Shown here piece after piece: positions 16,239 to 23,832 of a stretch of DNA of 64,000 nt (positions are counted from its first letter, which is position 1; each line of letters begins with the position of its first letter). The notes beneath the pieces are model-generated. The model was not told the DNA's origin. It ran no database searches and was given only the letters and a program-made list of their open reading frames with translations. A program made the position numbers and the translations under genes. Source of the stretch: Polaribacter pacificus (GTDB lineage Bacteria > Bacteroidota > Bacteroidia > Flavobacteriales > Flavobacteriaceae); contig NZ_CP150664.1 of the NCBI RefSeq assembly GCF_038024035.1, forward strand, positions 1,240,001 through 1,304,000, given 5' to 3'.

Positions 16239-16700
16239 ATGAGAAACAAGAAAAAACTGCTCATAGAACAGCTAGACCAAAAATTAGCGAATTTTAAAGA
16301 TGCAGGAATGGTTCTGATCCCGCAAAAAGGATGGGTAAATACTATTAGAACTACTCTTAATATGACCAGGGACCAATTAGGCACCAAACTTAGCTTAACT
16401 AAAGGAGCAATACAAAAAATCGAGGAGCGTGAAGCTACAGGTCAGATAACCATCAATAAATTAAAGGATGTTGGCAATGCTTTGAATATGAAATTTATCT
16501 ATGGTTTTATCCCGAAAGACGGGACGATTGAAAGCTTAGTAAATTTAAAGGCTGAAAAGCTAGCACAAAAAATAGTTTTAAGGACTAATCAAAATATGAA
16601 ATTAGAGGACCAAGGAATTGGGGATGAAAAATTAAATAAAACCATAAAGGAACTTGCTGATGAAATAAAACGAGAGATGAAAAAATCATTATGGGATTAG
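16239..16700 (+). CDS. Mobile mystery protein A (XRE-type HTH regulator)
   Basis: A 153 aa DNA-binding protein. Residues about 30-85 form a lambda-repressor-like helix-turn-helix (GWVNTIRTTLNMTRDQLGTK, then LTKGAIQKIEERE). The N-terminal QLDQKLANF stretch and the FIPKDGTIESLV segment after the HTH match the family named mobile mystery protein A, which is nearly always paired with a Fic protein (mobile mystery protein B), as here. It is expected to repress its own operon and perhaps to neutralise the Fic partner. Its stop overlaps the start of B by 10 bases. The promoter region carries repeated palindromic half-sites. Confidence 0.85.
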   Translation: MRNKKKLLIEQLDQKLANFKDAGMVLIPQKGWVNTIRTTLNMTRDQLGTKLSLTKGAIQKIEEREATGQITINKLKDVGNALNMKFIYGFIPKDGTIESLVNLKAEKLAQKIVLRTNQNMKLEDQGIGDEKLNKTIKELADEIKREMKKSLWD

Positions 16701-17287
16701 AATTTGATTATAAAGATGGACAAACACCTTTAGACGAAGAAGAAAAGGAAGGCCTTAAAATAAAGTCTATAACTACTCAAGGAGAACTAGATGAATTTGA
16801 GCAATTGAATATTGAAAAAGCAGTCGAATGGACTATTCATACAAAATTCAAACTTGAAAAGATTTTAACTGAAAAGTTTTTAAGAGACTTGCACAAAAGA
16901 ATGTATGGTGATGTATGGAAATGGGCAGGCGATTATAGAAAAACTAAAAAGAACATTGGAATTCTGTGGACGCAAATTGGAATTGAATTAAAAAATTTAC
17001 TGGCCGACACTAAGTATTGGGTAGAAAACAAAACTTTTCCACCAGAAGAAATAGCTATAAGATTTAAACATCGCATAGTATCCATTCATTGCTTTCCAAA
17101 TGGAAATGGAAGACACTCTAGAATGATGGCTGACATTATTATGGAATCAATATTTGGAAATGAAATATTTTCTTGGCATCAATCAAATATGGTTAAAGCT
17201 AGCAAAACAAGAAACCAATATATTAAAGCTCTGAGGGAAGCAGACAATGGCAATTTCAAACAGTTAATTGAATTTGCAAAAAACTAG
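16691..17287 (+). CDS. Mobile mystery protein B (Fic-domain protein)
   Basis: A 198 aa Fic/Doc-superfamily protein. The signature is HCFPNGNGRHSR (His133 to Arg144), preceded by the LHKRMYGDVWKWAGDYR segment that forms the flap side of the fold. Canonical Fic enzymes transfer AMP to a hydroxyl group using HxFx(D/E)GNGRxxR. Here the acidic Mg-binding position is Asn137. As I recall this is usual for the mobile mystery B family, so it may bind nucleotide differently from ordinary adenylyltransferases. No inhibitory (S/T)xxxE(G/N) helix is visible inside it, so control may come from protein A. The gene is translationally coupled to A. Target unknown. Confidence 0.85.
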   Translation: MGLEFDYKDGQTPLDEEEKEGLKIKSITTQGELDEFEQLNIEKAVEWTIHTKFKLEKILTEKFLRDLHKRMYGDVWKWAGDYRKTKKNIGILWTQIGIELKNLLADTKYWVENKTFPPEEIAIRFKHRIVSIHCFPNGNGRHSRMMADIIMESIFGNEIFSWHQSNMVKASKTRNQYIKALREADNGNFKQLIEFAKN

Positions 17288-17409
17288 CTACAACACACCC
17301 TATATAATCAATCACCAACCTAATAAAACCGTTGTTAAACTAAATAAACTCATTTATTAATTAAATTTACATGTAAAAAGTTAATTAACGCCTAGTCTTA
17401 TTTAATTTA

Positions 17410-17441
17410 TTTGCATAATTCTTAAATAACAAATACATTTG
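17410..17441 (+). promoter_or_regulatory. Promoter of the class II Fic gene
   Basis: TTTG (17410-17413), a 20-base spacer, then TACATTTG (17434-17441) match the Bacteroidota consensus exactly and lie 21 bases before the ATG at 17463. This supports the ATG over the TTG at 17439, which lies inside the -7 element. Confidence 0.75.
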
Positions 17442-17462
17442 TTTAAGTTATACTTAATTATA

Positions 17463-18587
17463 ATGAAAACATTCAAATCTGGAAATCGCATAAATCAAGG
17501 AACTTACAAAAGCTTCCAACCCACCAAGATAAATAAACAGTGGAGAATTGATGACATGGAAGTCTTAAACCTTTTAAGTCAAGCTGACAGGCAACTCGGT
17601 AGACTCGATATGTATTCTGAGTATATTCCAAATATTGATCTATTTATAAGTATGCACGTCTTAAAAGAAGCAACGCAGTCAAATAAAATAGAAGGAACAA
17701 AAACAAACATTGAAGATGCTTTATTAGACATAGAGGATGTAAATGATGAAAAAAGAGATGATTGGGAAGAGGTGCAGAATTATATAGAAGCTTTAAATTC
17801 TGCTATAAAAAGTTTAGAAAAATTACCCTTTTCATCACGATTGATTAGAGAAACTCATAGAATACTTCTACAAGGGGTTAGAGGAAAGCACAAACTTCCT
17901 GGAGAGTATAGAAGTAGTCAAAATTGGATAGGAGGAGCAAGTATTAATGACGCTAGCTTTATTCCTCCCGTTCACTCAAGCATAAATGAGTATATGGGAG
18001 ATTTAGAAAATTTCGCACATAATTCTGAATCATTTTTTCCTGACTTACTTAAAATAGCATTAATACATTATCAATTTGAAACAATCCATCCATTTTTAGA
18101 TGGAAATGGAAGAGTTGGACGGTTAATGATTACGCTATATTTAGTAGAAAAAGGAATACTAAAAAAACCTATTTTATATCTTTCAGACTTTTTTGAAAGA
18201 AATAGAATTTTATATTACGATAATCTTACAAAAGTTAGAGAAAAGGATGATTTAAATCAATGGTTTAAATTTTTCTTAGTTGGAATTATAGAGACTACTA
18301 AAAGTGGTATCTATACTTTTGACAGCATTTTAAAATTACAAAAAGAAGTTGAAGTTAAACTACAAACACTAGGTAGCAGATCCCATAACGCTCAACTAAT
18401 ATTAAATCATCTATACCAAAAACCAATTATAGATGCTCAAAAAGTAAAGAAATTAACAAATCTTTCCTCACCATCAGTTTACAAATTGATAGATAAACTA
18501 GAGAAGCTTGAAATATTAACTGAAATAACAGGAGCAAAAAGAGGGAAAATTTATTTATTTAGAGAATATACCAAACTATTCAACTAA
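17463..18587 (+). CDS. Class II Fic-family protein with C-terminal winged helix
   Basis: A 374 aa protein. Near the N-terminus is the inhibitory motif SNKIEG (residues 73-78, pattern (S/T)xxxE(G/N)), the autoinhibitory glutamate of class II Fic proteins. The catalytic motif HPFLDGNGRVGR (209-220) is fully canonical, so AMP transfer (and possibly reversal) is expected. A winged-helix domain at about 290-370 suggests DNA binding or autoregulation, as in other Fic proteins with this layout. It has its own promoter, so it is not part of the adjacent mobile mystery operon. Target unknown. Confidence 0.9.
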   Translation: MKTFKSGNRINQGTYKSFQPTKINKQWRIDDMEVLNLLSQADRQLGRLDMYSEYIPNIDLFISMHVLKEATQSNKIEGTKTNIEDALLDIEDVNDEKRDDWEEVQNYIEALNSAIKSLEKLPFSSRLIRETHRILLQGVRGKHKLPGEYRSSQNWIGGASINDASFIPPVHSSINEYMGDLENFAHNSESFFPDLLKIALIHYQFETIHPFLDGNGRVGRLMITLYLVEKGILKKPILYLSDFFERNRILYYDNLTKVREKDDLNQWFKFFLVGIIETTKSGIYTFDSILKLQKEVEVKLQTLGSRSHNAQLILNHLYQKPIIDAQKVKKLTNLSSPSVYKLIDKLEKLEILTEITGAKRGKIYLFREYTKLFN

Positions 18588-18624
18588 AATTTTTAAAATT
18601 GTGTATCTACCCCTCCCTCCAAAA

Positions 18625-19194
18625 ATGCTAAGCACCATCATCCAAAAAATCACAGAAGCCTATTCCAATTTATCGGATGAGACCATTGCTACCTGGAAGA
18701 AAGACATAAAAATCTTAGAACTTAAAAAGGGAACTCAGTTGGTCAAAGAAGGCCAGCTAACCAACAAACTTTATTTTATCTACACTGGAAGCGCAAAAGC
18801 CTATCACCTAAAAGACGGGAAGCTCATTACAGATTGGTTTGCCTTTGACAATCAGTTTATCTGTGCAATTACTGGTTATTTTTTAAGAGCACCCAGTGAG
18901 CATTGTATTGAGCTAACAGAAGACAGTACAGTCTTAGAGTTTGAACGCGAAAAACTTACCGAGCTCTCAAACACCTACCATGATTTTGAAAGACTTACCA
19001 GAAAAGTCATCACAAAAATAATGCTTCAGCTTCAGCAGCGAGTTGTCTATTTACAATTTGCAACGGCACAAGAACGCTATGAGTTTTTATTAAAAACATA
19101 CCCTAAAATAGAGCAGCAAATTTCCTTAGGAGATATTGCTTCTTATATTGGCATTACCCAAGAAACCTTAAGTCGATTACGAGCAAAGAAATAG
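18625..19194 (+). CDS. Crp/Fnr-family transcription regulator
   Basis: A 189 aa protein with an N-terminal cyclic-nucleotide-binding-like barrel (KKGTQLVKEGQLTNKLYFIY, then GSAKAYHL), a dimerisation helix and a C-terminal winged helix (ISLGDIASYIGITQETLSRLR). The recognition helix ETLSR has the Glu-x-x-Ser-Arg pattern that FNR uses to read TTGAT. Neither the N-terminal cysteine cluster of oxygen-sensing FNR nor an obvious cAMP pocket is present, so the signal is unknown. I start it at the ATG at 18625; a GTG at 18601 would add eight unlikely residues (YLPLPPK). A perfect TTGAT-N4-ATCAA box begins seven bases after its stop, in front of the next operon. Confidence 0.85.
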   Translation: MLSTIIQKITEAYSNLSDETIATWKKDIKILELKKGTQLVKEGQLTNKLYFIYTGSAKAYHLKDGKLITDWFAFDNQFICAITGYFLRAPSEHCIELTEDSTVLEFEREKLTELSNTYHDFERLTRKVITKIMLQLQQRVVYLQFATAQERYEFLLKTYPKIEQQISLGDIASYIGITQETLSRLRAKK

Positions 19195-19200
19195 TCGAAT

Positions 19201-19214
19201 TTGATTTACATCAA
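19201..19214 (+). promoter_or_regulatory. Perfect FNR-type binding site
   Basis: TTGATTTACATCAA equals the FNR consensus TTGAT-N4-ATCAA in all ten defined positions, and the flanking bases extend the dyad (TTTGAT...ATCAAA). A -7-like GAGTTTTG at 19237-19244 would put the start near 19249, so the box would centre at about -41.5, the usual place for an activating Crp/Fnr protein. The start position is inferred. Confidence 0.8.
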
Positions 19215-19239
19215 AAGTTTTGTCCCTTTTTATGAAGAG

Positions 19240-19259
19240 TTTTGTGTGCACACACAAAA
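19240..19259. repeat. Palindrome between the FNR-type box and the start codon
   Basis: TTTTGTGTG, CA, CACACAAAA: a perfect 9-bp dyad ending nine bases before the ATG at 19269. It overlaps the inferred -7 element and start site, so it could be a second operator or a 5' hairpin covering the ribosome-binding region. Confidence 0.75.
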
Positions 19260-19268
19260 TCATAATGT

Positions 19269-19754
19269 ATGGACATCAAAGAAAATTGGCAGCTGATTAA
19301 AAATCATTTTAACATGAGTTTTAAAACAAGCCTCTGCGTTTCTATAGCCTCTGTAGACCAAGACCACATGCCAACCGTTACGCCTATTGGAACCCTGTTT
19401 TTAAACTCAGACCAAACGGCTTTTTACTTTGAAAAATTTCCGAAAAAAATCCCAGAAAATGCAAAGACAAATAAAAACATCTGTGTTTTAGGCGTCAATA
19501 GCAGTAAGTGGTTTTGGATTAAAGCGCTGTACAAACTTCGGTTTAGTGCCTATCCTGCAATTAGACTTTATGGGGAGTTGGGCGAAAAAAGAAAAGCAAC
19601 GGCTTTAGAGATTTCGAGACTCAACAGACGAATGCGAAGAACCAAAGGTCTAAAAGGGAACAGCTACTTATGGGGAGACATGCAGTTTGTTAGAGAAATA
19701 CATTTTACAAAAGCAGAGGGCGTACGTATTGGAAAAATGTCAGAAACAAAATAG
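19269..19754 (+). CDS. Pyridoxamine 5'-phosphate oxidase-fold protein
   Basis: A 161 aa protein with the split-barrel flavin-binding fold: the early strand FKTSLCVSIASVDQDHMPTV, then TPIGTLFLNSDQTAFYFEKFP (flavin contact strand) and KNICVLGVN. Such proteins bind FMN, F420 or haem, and some are nitro- or haem-active enzymes. Cofactor and substrate cannot be read here. It is the first gene behind the FNR-type box, and the His-rich membrane protein begins 6 bases after its stop, so the two are almost certainly co-expressed. Confidence 0.78.
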   Translation: MDIKENWQLIKNHFNMSFKTSLCVSIASVDQDHMPTVTPIGTLFLNSDQTAFYFEKFPKKIPENAKTNKNICVLGVNSSKWFWIKALYKLRFSAYPAIRLYGELGEKRKATALEISRLNRRMRRTKGLKGNSYLWGDMQFVREIHFTKAEGVRIGKMSETK

Positions 19755-19760
19755 GCTACC

Positions 19761-20378
19761 ATGAATCTTAAAAAGCTTCACTTCTTCTCAGGGGTCACTA
19801 TTTCTATATTTGTTGGTTTGCATTTGGTCAATCATGCATATGCCTTGTTGGGAGCCAAAGCACATATTGAATTGATGACCCATCTAAGGCTTATTTACAG
19901 AAATAAACTTGCAGAAACCCTATTGCTTTTAGCCGTTGGTCTTCAAATTTTTTCAGGGATAAGACTGTTCTTACAAAAACGGAAATTGGTAGTTGCTTTT
20001 TTTGATACACTTCAAATCTGGACTGGGTTGTACCTAGGCGTATTTTTACTCTTTCATATCATTGCCATTTTTGTAGGTCGATATTTTTTAGAACTCGACA
20101 CCAATATCTATTTTGGTGTTGCCGGACTCAACAGCTTTCCTTTTAATTTGTTTTTTATCCCTTATTATGGACTTGCAATCATTTCATTTTTTGGGCACCT
20201 CTCAGCAGTTCATTCAAAAAAAATGAAAAACAAGCTCTTTGGATTTTCTCCAAACAAACAATCTTATGGGATCTTTATTTTTGGACTCGTTCTCAGTTTG
20301 GTTATCCTCTTTGGTCTGACCAATGGATTTCAAGGATTTGATATCCCAAGGGAATACCAATTAACAACTGAGATTTAA
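19761..20378 (+). CDS. His-rich membrane protein, possibly cytochrome b-like
   Basis: A 205 aa protein with five hydrophobic helices. Histidines sit inside or at the ends of several: HLVNH in helix 1 (His21, His25), LFHIIAIF in helix 3 and FFGHLSAVH in helix 4. This spacing recalls dihaem quinone-linked cytochrome b subunits of the succinate dehydrogenase type, but I do not recognise a named family. With its flavin-oxidase-fold partner 6 bases upstream and an FNR-type box ahead, a membrane electron-transfer role under a respiratory regulator is a reasonable inference, not a demonstrated fact. Confidence 0.6.
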   Translation: MNLKKLHFFSGVTISIFVGLHLVNHAYALLGAKAHIELMTHLRLIYRNKLAETLLLLAVGLQIFSGIRLFLQKRKLVVAFFDTLQIWTGLYLGVFLLFHIIAIFVGRYFLELDTNIYFGVAGLNSFPFNLFFIPYYGLAIISFFGHLSAVHSKKMKNKLFGFSPNKQSYGIFIFGLVLSLVILFGLTNGFQGFDIPREYQLTTEI

Positions 20379-20392
20379 AGAACAACCCCCCG

Positions 20393-20448
20393 ATCATCGA
20401 CCACCTATCACAGACCTCCAATCACCGACCACCCATCACCCAACACTA
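20393..20448. repeat. Two tandem 28-bp C-rich repeats
   Basis: Two copies of ATCA(T/C)CGACCACC(T/C)ATCAC followed by a diverged tail, period 28. Like the array behind ssrA, the plus strand is rich in C and A and poor in G. The rest of the gap to 20510 shows nothing clear. Confidence 0.65.
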
Positions 20449-20510
20449 ACCCTTTTTTTTGTAATTTCCCCAGACAATTATCGACTACCCAAAGAACAAA
20501 AGACAAATAA

Positions 20511-20963
20511 ATGTTAGATTGGAACAAAGTGATGCATTACGCCGTAAAAGGCAACCCAGCACCTACGCAGCGGATTGAAAAATCTGAAGAAGAATGGCGT
20601 GAACTTTTAACGGACGAAGAATTTCGGATTACACGACTAAAAGGTACAGAAAGAGCCTTTACCGGAGAACATTGCACCAGCTATACCAGTGGGGTGTATC
20701 AGTGTACCTGTTGCAAGACACCACTCTTTGACAGCAGCATTAAATTTGACTCTAGCTCTGGATGGCCTAGCTTTACGCAGCCTATTACAGAAAATGCTGT
20801 AAAGTATACCAAAGATACTAGTCATGGAATGATTAGAGTAGAGATTTTATGCAATAGCTGTGATGCACATTTAGGGCATATTTTCCCGGATGGACCTGCC
20901 CCTAGCGGGCTTCGCTTTTGTGTAAACTCATTATCCATACAATTAGAAGACAATCATGAATAA
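20511..20963 (+). CDS. msrB: Peptide-methionine (R)-S-oxide reductase MsrB
   Basis: A 150 aa cytoplasmic repair enzyme reducing the R epimer of methionine sulfoxide in proteins, recycled by thioredoxin. The zinc site is made of two Cys pairs (CTCC and CNSC), the active site is LRFCVNS with the catalytic Cys, and the family phrases SSSGWPSF, HGMIRVE and DAHLGHIF are present. Its stop overlaps the start of msrA by 8 bases, so both enzymes are made together and cover both sulfoxide epimers. Confidence 0.95.
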   Translation: MLDWNKVMHYAVKGNPAPTQRIEKSEEEWRELLTDEEFRITRLKGTERAFTGEHCTSYTSGVYQCTCCKTPLFDSSIKFDSSSGWPSFTQPITENAVKYTKDTSHGMIRVEILCNSCDAHLGHIFPDGPAPSGLRFCVNSLSIQLEDNHE

Positions 20964-21492
20964 GACACAGACAGCTACTTTTGGCGGCGGATGTTTTTGG
21001 TGTACTGAGGCCGTTTTTCAAGAGGTAAAAGGCGTACTAAATGTGGTTTCTGGCTACAGTGGAGGTACCGTACCGGGCAGACCTACTTACAGGGAAATCT
21101 GCTCTGGACTTACTGGGCATGCCGAGGTGGTTCAGATAACTTTTGATTCGACTGTGGTTTCTTTTGAAACCTTGGTTTTAATTTTTATGACCACACACAA
21201 CCCCACCACCTTAAACCAACAAGGCGCAGATAGAGGCACTCAATACCGATCAGTTATTTTTTATGAGGATGAGCAGCAGGCTGAAATTGCAAAAAACATG
21301 CTTTTGCAAGTAGCACCGTATTACTCGGATGCTATTGTCACCGAGGTTTCACCCCTAAAAGAGTTTTTTGAAGCAGAGCAAGAGCATCAAGATTTTTATA
21401 TAGAGAATCAAGAAGCGCAGTATTGTACCTATGTAATCAACCCGAAGTTGGCAAAACTAAGACAGTTGCACGCAGACAAATTAAAAAAATAA
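20956..21492 (+). CDS. msrA: Peptide-methionine (S)-S-oxide reductase MsrA
   Basis: A 178 aa enzyme reducing the S epimer of methionine sulfoxide. The catalytic Cys is in FGGGCFWCTEAVF near the N-terminus. YSGGTVPGRPTYREICSGLTGHAE and the HNPTTLNQQGADRGTQYRS segment form the substrate pocket. Together with the overlapping msrB it makes a complete oxidative-repair pair. A terminator follows at 21574-21598. Confidence 0.95.
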   Translation: MNKTQTATFGGGCFWCTEAVFQEVKGVLNVVSGYSGGTVPGRPTYREICSGLTGHAEVVQITFDSTVVSFETLVLIFMTTHNPTTLNQQGADRGTQYRSVIFYEDEQQAEIAKNMLLQVAPYYSDAIVTEVSPLKEFFEAEQEHQDFYIENQEAQYCTYVINPKLAKLRQLHADKLKK

Positions 21493-21573
21493 ATAAGTTT
21501 TGTAAGTAAAGACATTTACCTACGACCAAAAAAGCGATAAGAATTTCTTATCATTCTTTTTCATAGCAATTTT

Positions 21574-21598
21574 CCCGCTTCAATTTTTTTGGAGCGGG
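21574..21598 (+). terminator. Terminator of msrBA
   Basis: CCCGCTTCAA pairs with TTGGAGCGGG (one G-T pair) and is followed by TTTATTTTT. A smaller GATAAG/CTTATC hairpin lies just upstream (21535-21552). Confidence 0.8.
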
Positions 21599-21641
21599 TT
21601 TATTTTTATCTAACTTGCCAAGGTTGTAAAAATCTTGAAGT

Positions 21642-22730
21642 TTGAAAAAAATTGTCATTTCTGTCACCAATGATCTCGCCACAGACCAACGAGTTCACCG
21701 AGCTTGTTTAAGCCTGCAAGAGCTTAATTACGAGGTGCTTTTAATTGGACAAAAATCAGCAAAAAGCTCTCAACTTAAAAGAAGCTATGCGTGCAAGCAT
21801 TTTGAATTGGTTTTTAAAAAAGGCTTTTTCTTTTATGCAGAATACAACACCCGCCTTTTCTTCTATTTACTCTTTAACAAAGCAGATGTTTTGTTGGCCA
21901 ATGATCTTGACACCCTATTGCCAAATTTTTTGGTAAGCAAGCTCAGAAAAAGTCAATTGGTGTATGACAGTCATGAATTGTTTACAGAAGTACCAGAACT
22001 CATTGACAAACCTGCTGTTAAAAAATTCTGGTTGTATTTAGAGAAATACACGCTACCCAGAGTGCAACATTGTTATACGGTTGCCCCGACCATTGCAGCG
22101 CATTACAACAACCTGTACAAGACTGATTTTAAAGTGATCCGCAACCTGCCGTTAACGCATAAAAAAAAGGATACGACTATAAAAATTGAGGCCAATGGAC
22201 GCAAAATATTGCTTTATCAGGGTTCTTTAAATATTGGACGTGGTTTGGGTTTACTCATAGAAACCATGAGCTTGTTAGACAATCATTTGTTAGTGATTGC
22301 CGGCACTGGTGATGTAGAACTGCAATTAAAAGAACTAACACGCCTCTGTAAACTAGAAGACAAGGTTCTATTTTTGGGCAGGTTATCGCCAGAAGAATTA
22401 AAAAATATTACAAGCCAAGCCCAATTGGGTTTTAGCCTAGAAGATGATTTAGGGCTTAATTATCGCTATGCCTTGCCCAATAAAATCTTTGATTATATCC
22501 AGGCAGAAGTTCCAGTACTGATTTCTAATTTACCAGAGATGAGCGCTTTGATGCAGCAGTATCAGTTTGGAGAAATCCTTCAAGAAAGAACGCCTACACA
22601 ATTGGCAAAGCAGATTAAAGTTGTCTTAGAGAACGATTATAGTATCGCTTTAAACAAGGCAAAAAAAGACTTGGTCTGGGAAAACGAAAAACAGCATTTT
22701 ATTGCTATTTTTGAAAATCTTGACCGCTAA
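21642..22730 (+). CDS. Glycosyltransferase, GT-B fold (GT4-like), probable TTG start
   Basis: A 362 aa enzyme. The N-terminal half opens with KIVISVTNDLATDQRVHRAC, the usual first strand and loop of this group. The C-terminal half holds the nucleotide-sugar site: YQGSLNIGRGLGLLIE, the AGTGDVE strand and the PNKIFDYIQAEVPVLIS segment. It should transfer a sugar from a nucleotide donor to a cell-surface or exported acceptor; donor and acceptor are unknown. No ATG fits: the conserved first strand starts directly at TTG 21642, which I take as the start. It overlaps the next glycosyltransferase gene. Confidence 0.82.
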   Translation: MKKIVISVTNDLATDQRVHRACLSLQELNYEVLLIGQKSAKSSQLKRSYACKHFELVFKKGFFFYAEYNTRLFFYLLFNKADVLLANDLDTLLPNFLVSKLRKSQLVYDSHELFTEVPELIDKPAVKKFWLYLEKYTLPRVQHCYTVAPTIAAHYNNLYKTDFKVIRNLPLTHKKKDTTIKIEANGRKILLYQGSLNIGRGLGLLIETMSLLDNHLLVIAGTGDVELQLKELTRLCKLEDKVLFLGRLSPEELKNITSQAQLGFSLEDDLGLNYRYALPNKIFDYIQAEVPVLISNLPEMSALMQQYQFGEILQERTPTQLAKQIKVVLENDYSIALNKAKKDLVWENEKQHFIAIFENLDR

Positions 22731-23832
22731 ACTACATATCGTTTCTTTTGAAATCCCATTCCCAGCAAATTACGGTGGGGTGATTGATGTATTTTACAAG
22801 TTAAAAGCATTGCATACAGAAGGTGTTGAAATTTATTTGCATTGTTTTACGGCTGATCGAGAAAAAGCAAGCACCCTAGAGAAATACTGCAAGGAGGTTT
22901 ATTATTATCAGCGAAAATCTTTAGTAATGAGCTTATTTTCTTCGTTGCCAGTATTGGTAAAAAGCAGATCAAATGTCTTACTAATCAAAAGACTTCAAGA
23001 AACCGATGCACCCATTTTATTTGAAGGATTACACACCAGTTATCCACTTAGCCAGGTAAATTTTAATCAAAAAACCTTTATTAGAGCTCACAATATAGAG
23101 CATGATTATTACCGAGGTTTGGCGGCTAGTGAAACTTCTTTATGGAAAAAGATTTTCTTTCAGTCCGAAGCAAAAAAACTAGATCGCTATGAGGCCATTT
23201 GTAACAAAGCAACGGGCATTTGCACAATTTCTCCTTTTGAACAGGATTATTTTTCTAAAAAATTTGGCACTAAAGCACAATACATTCCTGTTTTTCATGA
23301 GGCTACTAACCTTAGACACACAGAACCAAAAGGACAAACCGTTGCCTACCATGGCGACTTGCGCCTTTCTGACAATATTAAGGCGGCAAACTTTATTGTT
23401 GACTGCTATGCAGACAGCCCATACAAACTTGTGATTGGCGGGAACTCACTCCCTGCTAAAATGCAAAAAAGAATCGACGGCTTAGCCAATGTAACTTTTG
23501 TTAATATTTCTGACCCAAAAGTACTTGACAACTTGTTTAATGAGGCTCAGGTTCACGTTTTAATAACCTATCAAAAAACAGGCATTAAGCTAAAGCTCTT
23601 AAACAGTTTGCACAAGGGACGATACATTATAGCCAACAGTCCAATGATAGAAGATACAGGATTAGAAAACAACTGTCAATTAGCCAATACAAAAGAGGAG
23701 TTTTTGGCTGCAACAAAAAGAGTAATGGATCTTAACTTTTCTGAAGAAAACAGAAAAGAACGCATGGAAGCACTGAGCTCTTTTGATCCTCAAAACTCAG
23801 CTAAGAAGTTGGTAGAACTAATTTTTAAATAA
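22720..23832 (+). CDS. Glycosyltransferase-like protein, probable TTG start
   Basis: About 370 aa. The start LHIVSFEIPFPANYGGVIDV is typical of GT-B enzymes whose first loop binds the acceptor (PxxGG). The middle has FIRAHNIEHDYYRGLA, and the C-terminal domain has AYHGDLRLSDNIKAANF and the donor-site helix KLKLLNSLHKGRYIIANS. I choose TTG 22720, which gives TAKLHIVSF after the initiator. In-frame TTG codons also lie at 22702 and 22711, and no suitable ATG exists. It overlaps the previous gene by 11 bases and ends overlapping the convergent ftsE gene by 8 bases. Probably the second step of the same glycan pathway. Confidence 0.75.
   Translation: MTAKLHIVSFEIPFPANYGGVIDVFYKLKALHTEGVEIYLHCFTADREKASTLEKYCKEVYYYQRKSLVMSLFSSLPVLVKSRSNVLLIKRLQETDAPILFEGLHTSYPLSQVNFNQKTFIRAHNIEHDYYRGLAASETSLWKKIFFQSEAKKLDRYEAICNKATGICTISPFEQDYFSKKFGTKAQYIPVFHEATNLRHTEPKGQTVAYHGDLRLSDNIKAANFIVDCYADSPYKLVIGGNSLPAKMQKRIDGLANVTFVNISDPKVLDNLFNEAQVHVLITYQKTGIKLKLLNSLHKGRYIIANSPMIEDTGLENNCQLANTKEEFLAATKRVMDLNFSEENRKERMEALSSFDPQNSAKKLVELIFK

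Noticed and set aside
14926..18587. Integrated element with attachment sites at the ssrA 3' end
   Set aside because: No integrase gene is present, and I found no second copy of the tmRNA 3' sequence (GTTCGATTCTCGGCGTCTCC) downstream, so only a possible accessory character is noted.
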